From contig DGXZ01000067.1 in NCBI GenBank assembly GCA_002396485.1, positions 422 through 6,539 of the forward strand: DNA of 6,118 bases. The letters run 5' to 3'. Every line of letters begins with the position of its first letter. The first letter of the stretch is position 1. Below the pieces are notes generated by a model. That model was not told the DNA's origin. It ran no database searches and saw only the letters and a program-made list of their open reading frames with translations. This document shows, one piece after another, positions 1 through 5,630 of this stretch. The stretch comes from Spartobacteria bacterium UBA5019. GTDB lineage: Bacteria > Verrucomicrobiota > Verrucomicrobiia > Chthoniobacterales > Terrimicrobiaceae. Both the position numbers and the translations under genes were made by a program.

Positions 1-45
1 TTTTTCTTGCAGAGCAGTCGAGTTTCTTGTTTCTTAAGAGTCCTA

Positions 46-465
46 ATGAAAGTAACAGACATCAACACACAAACTTTGACGGCACTTCTTTCTCTTACCA
101 AGAAAAAAGAAACCCTGCTGACCAAAGTGGCCCAAGTGGAAAAAGAAATCGCCGCGCTGGCCTCCGGAGAAGTCCTGGCCGCAACCCGCATCCTTCGCGC
201 AAAATCCATCAAAAAACGCCGTGGTGTCGCCAAGGGCCCTAAAAAAGCACGCTCACCGAAAGGCTTTATGCAGGAGCAAGTCATCAAACTACTCCAAGCC
301 GCAGGCGAAGTGGGCGCGGGCGCAAAGGAACTTGCTGAAAAAATCGGCAAACCAGCTGCCCAGATTCATGTATGGTTCAGCACCACAGGCAAAAAGCTTG
401 GCCAATTCCAAAAACTCGAAACCGGCAACTGGCGGATTCTCTCCGGCACGAGCCAACAAGAATAA
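46..465 (+). CDS. Small hypothetical protein: coiled coil, basic linker, winged-helix-like C-terminus
   Basis: I do not recognise a named family; the product is 139 residues. Residues 8-41 look like an amphipathic helix or coiled coil (LTKKKETLLTKVAQVEKEIA). Residues 51-73 are strongly basic (RAKSIKKRRG, then KGPKKARSPKG), as in a nucleic-acid-binding linker. Residues 74-131 resemble a small helix-turn-helix or winged-helix domain: a helix at MQEQVIKLLQAAG, a second at AKELAEKIGKPAAQI, then a probable recognition segment VWFSTTGKKLGQF and a wing ending TGNWRI. I infer a DNA-binding or nucleoid-associated role; no catalytic motif is visible. ATG 46 is chosen because AAGAG (36-40) lies 5 bases upstream. 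A TTG at 7 in the same frame would add 13 residues with no ribosome site. The gene converges on avtA and ends at a strong terminator. Confidence 0.72.
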   Translation: MKVTDINTQTLTALLSLTKKKETLLTKVAQVEKEIAALASGEVLAATRILRAKSIKKRRGVAKGPKKARSPKGFMQEQVIKLLQAAGEVGAGAKELAEKIGKPAAQIHVWFSTTGKKLGQFQKLETGNWRILSGTSQQE

Positions 466-482
466 CACTTCATTCCATCAAC

Positions 483-522
483 AAAAAGGGCGTTTCGCAG
501 AATGTGCGAAACGCCTTTTTTT
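483..522. terminator. Bidirectional intrinsic terminator between the convergent genes
   Basis: A perfect 11-bp stem, GGCGTTTCGCA (489-499) with TGCGAAACGCC (505-515), encloses the 5-base loop GAATG. A-run 483-487 precedes it and a seven-T run (516-522) follows, so each strand reads stem-loop then U-tract. It lies 23 bases after the plus-strand stop at 465 and 15 bases after the avtA stop at 531. It can therefore end transcripts from both sides. Confidence 0.9.
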
Positions 523-530
523 GCTTCGAC

Positions 531-1787
531 TCAGAAGGCTCGTGCGACTTCCTCGCCGATGATTTTAAGGCCCGCACGCACATCAGCATCGCTCATGGCG
601 AATGAGATGCGGAGGCATTCCCGGCGGTGTCGCCAACCCTCGTCCGGCAAGCCAAAGAAGAAATAATCCCCCGGCACGATGAGGACTCCGCGTTTTTTCA
701 GGATTTCATAGAGCTCGCGCGATGTCTTTTTTGCTCCATCCAGCCAGAGCCAAAGGAAGAGCGCGCCCTCGCTTTCGTGCAGGGCGTAGGGAGCATCCGC
801 AGGAAAAAACTCCGCGATCGCCTCAAGTGCGGCATCCCGTTTTCGAAGATAGAAAGGACGAATGATCTCGCGGCTCAGGCGAACGATTTCGCCACTGGCA
901 ATGAGCGGACCTGCTATCGCCTGACCGAAGTTTCCATTCGCGAGGCCGGTCACCGCCATCATAGAGGAAACGGCAGCGGCGACCTCGGGTGGGGCCACAA
1001 CAAATGCGGTGCGCGTGCCAGGAAGACCGAATTTGGAGAGGCTCATCACATGCACAGTCTGCCCGGTCCAGAGCGGCTTGGCCTCGCCGAAAACGATACC
1101 GGGAAATGGCCACCCGTAAGCATTGTCGATGATGAGCGGGATGTCACGCTGCGCAGCGATATCAGCCAAGTGACGAAGCTCGGCATCCGAGATCAGATTC
1201 CCACTCGGATTCGTTGGCCTCGAGACACACATGGCAGCGACATCGGAACCGGGGCTCAGATTTTTAAAATCCACATGGTATTTAAAACGGTGCGGGCCGG
1301 TGTGCGAGATGCCGGGCTGGACCCCAGTGAACATTCCCGGCTCGAGCGCCTGGTTCGCGTAGCCGATGTATTCCGGCATGAGCGGAAAAAGAATCCGTCC
1401 AGGCGTGCCATCAGCACGTCGACCCCCAAAAAGATTGAACAGAAAGTAAAACGCCGTCTGCCCCCCAGGCGTCACCGCAATATTCTCAGGACCAACAGGC
1501 CACCCGAACTCCTTACGCAGCAAATCTGCGAGGGCCTTCAACACCCCCGCATTGCCCCGGGGCGGATCGTAAATCGACAGTGTGCGCCGCAACACGGCAG
1601 GATCAGCCGTGATTTGTTCCATGCGGGATTTCCATACAGCCTCCATTTCCGGGATGTGTGCGGGATTTCCTCCCCCCAGCATCAGCGGGGCTGGGCCGAC
1701 GCCAGAGAGCGCTTTGCCCAAATCGTCCATGAGGCTTTCGATGCCGCTACCGCCGGAGAGATTCTGACCGAGTGCTGAAAATTTCAT
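531..1787 (-). CDS. avtA: Valine--pyruvate aminotransferase (alanine--valine transaminase)
   Basis: This is a PLP-dependent fold-type I aminotransferase that interconverts valine plus pyruvate with 2-oxoisovalerate plus alanine in the cytoplasm (EC 2.6.1.66). At 418 residues it is full length (E. coli AvtA is 417) and, from memory, it aligns with AvtA from end to end. Shared blocks include LGGGNPAHIPEM (37-48), RILFPLMPEYIGYA (131-144), VSRPTNPSGN (188-197), DNAYGWPFPGI (221-231) and MSLSKFGLPGTR (248-259). K252 is the predicted PLP Schiff-base lysine. N193, D221 and Y224 are the expected cofactor contacts, and R393 in the segment CLRISF is the expected substrate-carboxylate arginine. The start ATG (1785-1787) fits the AvtA N-terminus (MKFSALGQ), although no good Shine-Dalgarno sequence precedes it. 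It diverges from the lipoprotein gene and stands alone, with no branched-chain biosynthesis genes nearby. Confidence 0.95.
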   Translation of the reverse strand: MKFSALGQNLSGGSGIESLMDDLGKALSGVGPAPLMLGGGNPAHIPEMEAVWKSRMEQITADPAVLRRTLSIYDPPRGNAGVLKALADLLRKEFGWPVGPENIAVTPGGQTAFYFLFNLFGGRRADGTPGRILFPLMPEYIGYANQALEPGMFTGVQPGISHTGPHRFKYHVDFKNLSPGSDVAAMCVSRPTNPSGNLISDAELRHLADIAAQRDIPLIIDNAYGWPFPGIVFGEAKPLWTGQTVHVMSLSKFGLPGTRTAFVVAPPEVAAAVSSMMAVTGLANGNFGQAIAGPLIASGEIVRLSREIIRPFYLRKRDAALEAIAEFFPADAPYALHESEGALFLWLWLDGAKKTSRELYEILKKRGVLIVPGDYFFFGLPDEGWRHRRECLRISFAMSDADVRAGLKIIGEEVARAF

Positions 1788-1840
1788 GCGCGCAACGATG
1801 CGTGATCATCGCCTGCGGTTCAACTCCGCGCTTTTGAGTC
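1788..1840. promoter_or_regulatory. Divergent intergenic region with short inverted repeat
   Basis: The 53 bases between the avtA start and the lipoprotein start must hold the start signals for both genes, unless the lipoprotein begins further in. A short inverted repeat CGATG-(6)-CATCG lies at 1796-1811, with the palindrome TGATCA inside it, 8 bases upstream of the avtA ATG. I see no convincing -35/-10 pair on either strand. A regulatory role for the repeat is inference only. Confidence 0.25.
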
Positions 1841-2677
1841 TTGAGAACATTGACGCCATCTGTTTCCCTATCTCGCCTGTTGAATTTCGACGCCATTCCA
1901 ATCCGCATAAAAACTTCACTCCGGCGGAGAGCCAGGCTGTTTTTGACGGGTTTATCCTTGGGGCTCGCATCCTGCGCATCCGTGAGCGTGGACAACATTC
2001 GCCACACGAGCCCCAATCCGCCAAGGATCGCTCCCCACGAAATCCTCATCCTTCCCTTCACCCTCAACGAGGACGGGCTGCGCGTGGACAGAACAGGCAA
2101 GGACTTCGAAACATTCCGGGCTGAACTCCAGGCCCGCCTCAATAGGCATCTGATCAAAAAACTCGGCACTCATGTTGCTCCAGCCAGAGTCATTTCCGCA
2201 GAGGACGGCTTGCCTCAGGGAAACTACTGGCTGCTCACCGGCCGCTTCGCACGGATCAACCAAGGCAGCCGTCTCCTGCGCAGCACGCTCGGACTCGGAG
2301 CAGGCGGAACAAAAATGGAAACCATCGTCGTCGTGCAGGAACTATCAGGGACAGTTCCAAATAAATTTCTCGCCTTCGAAACCACAGGTGGATCGAACAT
2401 CTCCCAGGGCATAGGAGGCATTGTCACACTGCCCGTGAGCGGCCCAATGGCTCTGACCTCGATATTCAACGCCGTGGACGGCATTCGCAGTGGCGTGAGC
2501 TTCGACACGATGCGCACGGCACACGAAATCGCAGCAACCCTCTCGGACTACCTTCATCAGAGGGACGCACTCGGCAACAAACCCTACATCAAACCCAAGC
2601 GTCTCGGGGAAGTTGCCATTCACTTGCCTTTCGCAAAGGCAAAGAACAAACCTGCCGAACAAAGCGGCAATCCCTGA
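1841..2677 (+). CDS. Predicted lipoprotein, DUF4410-like
   Basis: The reading frame encodes up to 278 residues. The N-terminus is a lipoprotein export signal: a basic stretch KTSLRRRAR (24-32), a hydrophobic stretch LFLTGLSLGLA (33-43) and a lipobox LASC with the acylated cysteine at residue 45 (codon 1973-1975). The mature protein contains HEILILPFTL (66-75), then YWLLTGRFARINQGSRLLRS (129-148) followed by TLGLGAGGTKMET. This resembles DUF4410, a periplasmic or outer-membrane-anchored family of unknown function; I recall the family from its pattern and have not searched for it. No ATG precedes the signal peptide. The listed start is TTG 1841; TTG 1850, CTG 1877 and TTG 1880 are alternatives, and 1880 would give a more normal signal length. 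None has a good ribosome site. The 3' end meets the HAD gene head-on with 2 bases between the stops. Confidence 0.75.
   Translation: MRTLTPSVSLSRLLNFDAIPIRIKTSLRRRARLFLTGLSLGLASCASVSVDNIRHTSPNPPRIAPHEILILPFTLNEDGLRVDRTGKDFETFRAELQARLNRHLIKKLGTHVAPARVISAEDGLPQGNYWLLTGRFARINQGSRLLRSTLGLGAGGTKMETIVVVQELSGTVPNKFLAFETTGGSNISQGIGGIVTLPVSGPMALTSIFNAVDGIRSGVSFDTMRTAHEIAATLSDYLHQRDALGNKPYIKPKRLGEVAIHLPFAKAKNKPAEQSGNP
2624..2669 (-). terminator. Possible weak terminator hairpins downstream of the HAD gene
   Basis: Two hairpins lie inside the 3' end of the lipoprotein gene, just past the minus-strand HAD stop. One is TGCCG (2653-2657) pairing with CGGCA (2665-2669). The other is a perfect 8-bp stem TTGCCTTT (2624-2631) pairing with AAAGGCAA (2635-2642) around a 3-base loop. 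On the minus strand a T-rich stretch follows the first hairpin, but neither has a proper U-run. They could slow or end the phosphatase transcript. The call is weak because the stretch also codes for protein. Confidence 0.25.
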
Positions 2678-2679
2678 GA

Positions 2680-3372
2680 TCACTCTCCCAGCAGGCACTC
2701 CAAAACGCGCCCGGTATCCGAGAAATTCTCAAAAAGAAAATCCGGCGCGTGTTCCGCCAATTCGGGTAGTGAGTAATGCCCGGTCGCTATCGCCACAGTC
2801 TTGGCTCCGATCGCGCGCCCGCACTCGATGTCCCGGGGCGTGTCACCGATCACATAAATCCGCTCAGGTGGGAACTCGATGCCGTGCCGCTCATGCGCCC
2901 GAGCGCGAGCGAATTTCCCCAATTCATTGCGGTCGTGGTGATCATCCGCAAAGGCGCCAAACTCAAAAAAATTCCACACACCATAGTGCGTGAGCTTGAT
3001 CTCCGCGCCACGCGTCAGATTTCCCGTGAGCAGCGCCAAGACAACTTCCGGGTGTTTTTCAAGAGCCTCAAGCACAGGAACAATGCCGGGCAGCAACCTG
3101 CCGTCATGCCGGGACATCCGGCCTGACAGATGCTGCAGATATTCATCCAAAAGAGCCGCCATATTTTCAGCACTGGCTTCGAGGCCATGCTTCGCCAAAA
3201 GCTCACGAGCGAGTTTGCCATCAGTAGCCCCAGCGAGGAGAATGCCCTGCAAATCCTCCTCCACGCCGAAACGCCCCATCATCGCATCCTTCAAGGCCCA
3301 CTCTCCCGCGCCACCAGATGTGATCAGCGTGCCATCAATGTCAAAAAGCAGGAGACGGCGCTTAGTTTCCAT
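2680..3372 (-). CDS. HAD-superfamily hydrolase, phosphoglycolate phosphatase-like
   Basis: This is a probable cytoplasmic phosphatase of the haloacid dehalogenase superfamily, 230 residues from ATG 3372. Motif I is LLFDIDGTL, with nucleophile D11 and acid/base D13. A helical cap follows (about 20-90). Motif II is LLTGN (T116), K126 is a candidate motif III lysine, and motif IV is VIGDTPRDIECG, with D177 and D181 binding Mg. This is the Gph/PGP-like layout; the substrate cannot be told from sequence. The start is uncertain. ATG 3372 places FDIDGTL close to the N-terminus, as is normal for the family, and overlaps the 3' end of infC by 11 bases, suggesting translational coupling. ATG 3411 is an alternative adding 13 residues; it has AAGAGG 6 bases upstream, though those bases also encode Glu codons of IF3. 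The gene is probably co-transcribed with infC. Confidence 0.88.
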   Translation of the reverse strand: METKRRLLLFDIDGTLITSGGAGEWALKDAMMGRFGVEEDLQGILLAGATDGKLARELLAKHGLEASAENMAALLDEYLQHLSGRMSRHDGRLLPGIVPVLEALEKHPEVVLALLTGNLTRGAEIKLTHYGVWNFFEFGAFADDHHDRNELGKFARARAHERHGIEFPPERIYVIGDTPRDIECGRAIGAKTVAIATGHYSLPELAEHAPDFLFENFSDTGRVLECLLGE

Positions 3373-3988
3373 CCCTCGCAGGTGCGTCGTCTTCGTGGTC
3401 GTCATCCTCATGGGAAGCCTCTTCGGGCTCTGGTTCGAGAATTTCGCCGTGTTTGGTGAATTTGCGGTGGCGCTTATTCGCAGGAAGCGGACTGAGCGTC
3501 ATGCCGACAGCACGTCCCACAAGCTTCGGCTCCATATCGACATGGGCCATTCCTGCCAGATCATCCCGCACACGTTTAACAACCAACAATCCGAGATCCT
3601 GGTGGGCCATTTCGCGTCCACGGAACTGAAGCTGGATTTTCACCTTGTTGCCCTTGTCGAGGAAATCCTCCGCATGCCGGATCTTGGTGAGGTAGTCGTG
3701 GGCGTCGATATTAACCCGGAACTTGATTTCCTTCACCTTGCTGACCGCATGTTTCTTTTCCTTCTCCTGCTTGGCCAGATCGTAGCGGAATTTTCCGAAG
3801 TCCACGATACGACAGACTGGCGGCTGGGCATTGGGAGCAATCTCGACAAGATCCAGTCCGAGGCCGCGGGCGCGACGGATCGCCTCGTCCAGGCGCATGA
3901 CGCCGAGTTGTTCATTGGTTGCAGCAAGGATCACGCGCACCTCGCGGGCGCGGATCCGTTCATTGATACGAATGTCCTTGATATTAAT
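3362..3988 (-). CDS. infC: Translation initiation factor IF-3, ATT start, acidic C-terminal tail
   Basis: IF3 binds the 30S subunit, checks start codon and initiator tRNA pairing, and keeps subunits apart. Read from ATT 3988 the protein has 208 residues. The N-domain begins IKDIRINERIRAREVRVI, matching the family's N-terminal consensus. It continues with EQLGVM, LDLVEIAPNAQPPVCRI and DFGKFRY (63-69). A lysine-rich linker follows, then the C-domain with VKEIKFR (85-91), LQFRGREMAHQ and RVRDDLAGMAHVDMEPKLVG. Starting at GTG 3940, the first conventional start, would cut off conserved residues (the INERIRARE strand). Between the in-frame TGA (4016-4018) and ATT there is no ATG, GTG or TTG, and AGAGGAG sits 5 bases upstream of ATT. 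The last 36 residues (173-208) extend beyond the usual end; 12 of the final 26 are Asp or Glu. rpmI and rplT do not follow; an overlapping HAD gene does. Confidence 0.95.
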   Translation of the reverse strand: MNIKDIRINERIRAREVRVILAATNEQLGVMRLDEAIRRARGLGLDLVEIAPNAQPPVCRIVDFGKFRYDLAKQEKEKKHAVSKVKEIKFRVNIDAHDYLTKIRHAEDFLDKGNKVKIQLQFRGREMAHQDLGLLVVKRVRDDLAGMAHVDMEPKLVGRAVGMTLSPLPANKRHRKFTKHGEILEPEPEEASHEDDDHEDDAPARDGN

Positions 3989-4000
3989 AGAAGCTCCTCT
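3986..4000 (-). promoter_or_regulatory. infC ribosome binding site and ATT start codon
   Basis: On the minus strand AGAGGAG (4000 to 3994) is followed by a 5-base spacer and ATT (3988 to 3986). This Shine-Dalgarno match is the strongest I found in the window and fixes the start. In E. coli, infC also begins with AUU. IF3 itself discriminates against this codon, so excess IF3 lowers its own synthesis. The same feedback is inferred here. Confidence 0.85.
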
Positions 4001-4287
4001 GTGAGGGTTGTGTGTTCAGGGTACGAGTGAAACTCATCGTGACGCCGGATGGGTGGAAAACGAGCGCATGCCGCGCATTGAAAAAAGAGGAATCAAGCGC
4101 CGCATGCAGACGAAACAAAAACAGAAAAATGGCAAATCTCTTTACGAGGCATCATTTGTAAGAACAGGTAGAAAGCAAACCACGCTTCTCCGCAAGGGGA
4201 ATTTGGATTATTTTTCGTTTTGTCACATTCGTAACCTCTAGGGACCCAGGTCCGGTCTGCAGGAATTTGCAAAACTGCGGCATTATG
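3989..4287 (-). promoter_or_regulatory. infC upstream region / 5' leader
   Basis: This is a 299-base gap between the stop of the cupin-like gene and infC. It is A/T-richer than the flanking genes in its middle part. It holds the infC Shine-Dalgarno sequence, the leader hairpin at 4066-4107, a tiny GAGT-(3)-ACTC hairpin at 4025-4035 and a GGACC-CA-GGTCC palindrome at 4242-4253. I found no convincing -35/-10 promoter, no tRNA and no intrinsic terminator for the upstream gene. Short open frames here have no recognisable protein features. Confidence 0.5.
4066..4107 (-). promoter_or_regulatory. Imperfect hairpin in infC leader with anti-Shine-Dalgarno loop
   Basis: Segment 4066-4080 pairs with 4094-4107 through 13 base pairs, with one C-C mismatch (4072/4101) and one bulged A (4077). 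The outer arm is the repeated GCATGC. The 13-base loop on the transcribed strand reads AUUCCUCUUUUUU. Its UCCUCU (4091 to 4086) is complementary to the AGAGGA of the infC Shine-Dalgarno sequence (4000 to 3995), with a further G-U pair possible. No U-run follows the stem, so it is not an intrinsic terminator. A regulatory pseudoknot is inference. Confidence 0.4.
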
Positions 4288-5499
4288 TTACCCCACCAAA
4301 AGCCCCAAACTCGATGCGGTAAACGCGCTCCGGATGGACTCCAATGCACCTTTCGGAAAATCCCCCGGCACTTTGAAATCGGCATCCATGATTTTCCTCA
4401 GCGCTGCCAAAAAGACACCAGGCTGCTCGTCAAAATCAACTTCCAACTCCTGCGGAAACGATGCATCCAAGATGGCAACTCCAAAATCCGTCTCCTCCAA
4501 AAGCTCTTCGCCCCAGCGCATGATGGTATCAATGGCCGACACCTCCGGGAAGCGCTGAACAACGAGGGAAAACAGATCGCCCCGCATCCGGACATTCAAC
4601 AGCAGAGCCAGAAAGAATCGATGCTCGGGGTCCGAAATGCGCCCCCTCATCGCCTTAATGCAATCCCGCAGGCGGCACTCGTTCAAGGTGGATTCGATAC
4701 CAGCGGAGCGCACACCGTGTTTTTTTTGAAAAGCGGCATGAATAGTCTCCCATGCACCCAAATCCCGCAGGTGGTCCATGCAGCTTTGCAAGGTATGAAA
4801 GCCTCGCTCGAAGTCCAACTCCACGACCATTTCCAGCACAAGCCCAACATAGGCGGGGTCCTGAAGCTGCCCGAGCAAATCAAGCACCTGGCGGCGCCTC
4901 AGCGTGAGTGGATCACTGAAAACTGGATCGTACGCGACATGTGGCGGAAGATAGTTGAATTGCGGGCCCGTGCCCGGATCATGCTGCGTGCGTACAACGA
5001 CGGTGATCGACGGCGTGTCCAGATGAAAAAGGGAGTGGATGCAGGCCCGACCCGAAACAATCGGCACCGTGCACCCCGTCTCGAGCAGGGAAATGTCGCT
5101 CATACGCAAATCACCCACGCGGAAATGCGGCGTGATAGCAGTGTCGTTTTCAAACGCGAATTGCGCATGGATGCTCGAACCGGACATCACATGAAACGCA
5201 CCGGAGAATTCGTGCTGGTGAATAGCCGTCGTGCCATCCATCCAGAAAAGAAGCTGAATGTAGAAGCGGGCATTTTCATAAACGATGATCTCCGGCTCGC
5301 CGAATCCTGATTCCGTCTGCGAAGGCTGGGCATCATCAAGCAAAAATCCGCGCAGAAACATCTGCAGGTCGACGTGCTCGGCGGGAGGGCATTTCCGCAA
5401 CTCCTCCTCAGCAATGCCTGGAAATTTCTCCAAGGAAAAATTCTCGTTCTTCCAGCGAGTCAGAACAGCGTTACCGAGGTCTTGAAAAAATGAATTCAT
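4288..5499 (-). CDS. Hypothetical protein with N-terminal cupin-like metal site and helical C-terminal half
   Basis: No named gene is recognised; the product is 403 residues, predicted cytoplasmic, with no signal peptide or membrane segment. Residues 70-190 look like a cupin beta-barrel. A first histidine motif is IHQHEFSGAFHVMSG (H94, H96, H103), and a second is CIHSLFHLDTPSITVVVRT (H155, H159). This spacing suits a non-haem metal site like that of cysteine dioxygenase-type cupins, but the usual glutamate of cupin motif 1 is not in its normal place. From about residue 197 the protein is alpha-helical and leucine-rich (LRRRQVLDLLGQLQD and similar), without an obvious catalytic motif. ATG 5499 is preferred because AAGG in AAGGTGG ends 8 bases upstream; an in-frame GTG at 5508 would have no proper site. 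It lies between thiC and infC on the same strand, 131 bases after thiC. A dioxygenase-like activity is possible but unproven. Confidence 0.75.
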   Translation of the reverse strand: MNSFFQDLGNAVLTRWKNENFSLEKFPGIAEEELRKCPPAEHVDLQMFLRGFLLDDAQPSQTESGFGEPEIIVYENARFYIQLLFWMDGTTAIHQHEFSGAFHVMSGSSIHAQFAFENDTAITPHFRVGDLRMSDISLLETGCTVPIVSGRACIHSLFHLDTPSITVVVRTQHDPGTGPQFNYLPPHVAYDPVFSDPLTLRRRQVLDLLGQLQDPAYVGLVLEMVVELDFERGFHTLQSCMDHLRDLGAWETIHAAFQKKHGVRSAGIESTLNECRLRDCIKAMRGRISDPEHRFFLALLLNVRMRGDLFSLVVQRFPEVSAIDTIMRWGEELLEETDFGVAILDASFPQELEVDFDEQPGVFLAALRKIMDADFKVPGDFPKGALESIRSAFTASSLGLLVG

Positions 5500-5630
5500 T
5501 CCGACCACCTTCCCACTGCTCTCGTTGAAACCACAAGAAGGATCGTCTCACAGCCGGTGCATCGCAGCCTCGGATTGGATTCAGATCTTGACGGAACCTC
5601 GAAAGCCCGCCCGCAATGGTTTGTGAGAAA
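5500..5630 (-). other. Gap between thiC and the cupin-like gene
   Basis: These 131 bases hold the ribosome site of the downstream gene (AAGGTGG on the minus strand at about 5505-5511). I see no clear hairpin with a U-run after the thiC stop, no promoter-like pair and no coding signal. Read-through from thiC is therefore possible. Confidence 0.4.

Noticed and set aside
627..1778. Long open frame (383 codons) on the plus strand
   Set aside because: It lies entirely antisense to avtA, whose protein matches a known enzyme end to end. Its translation is Arg/His-rich with no domain, a typical shadow of a GC-rich gene.
1747..2169. 140-codon minus-strand frame overlapping avtA's start and the lipoprotein
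   Set aside because: It is antisense to the lipoprotein signal and DUF4410-like region and overlaps avtA; the translation has no family pattern.
3938..3940. GTG at 3940 as the infC start
   Set aside because: It would remove the conserved IF3 segment INERIRARE and has no Shine-Dalgarno sequence. ATT 3988 fits both criteria.
2990..4030. Long open frame (346 codons) on the plus strand
   Set aside because: It is antisense to infC and the HAD gene, both firmly identified, and shows no recognisable motif.
4008..4241. 77-codon plus-strand frame in the infC upstream gap
   Set aside because: No ribosome site, highly basic composition from an A-rich leader, and antisense to the infC leader; no evidence of coding.
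4242..4253. GGACC-CA-GGTCC palindrome as terminator of the cupin-like gene
   Set aside because: The loop would be only 2 bases and no U-run follows, so it does not qualify as an intrinsic terminator.
4108..4260. Promoter for infC
   Set aside because: Several partial -35 or -10 look-alikes exist (for example TTGCCA and TACAAA on the minus strand), but none pairs with a partner at 16-18 bases.
4267..5310. Long open frame (347 codons) on the plus strand opposite the cupin-like gene
   Set aside because: The minus-strand frame has a ribosome site, structured hydrophobic pattern and histidine motifs; the plus-strand frame is basic and low in pattern. The minus strand is preferred, with slightly lower certainty than for named genes.
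5506..5508. GTG at 5508 as the start of the cupin-like gene
   Set aside because: The purine-rich ribosome site would overlap the start codon itself; ATG 5499 has correct spacing.
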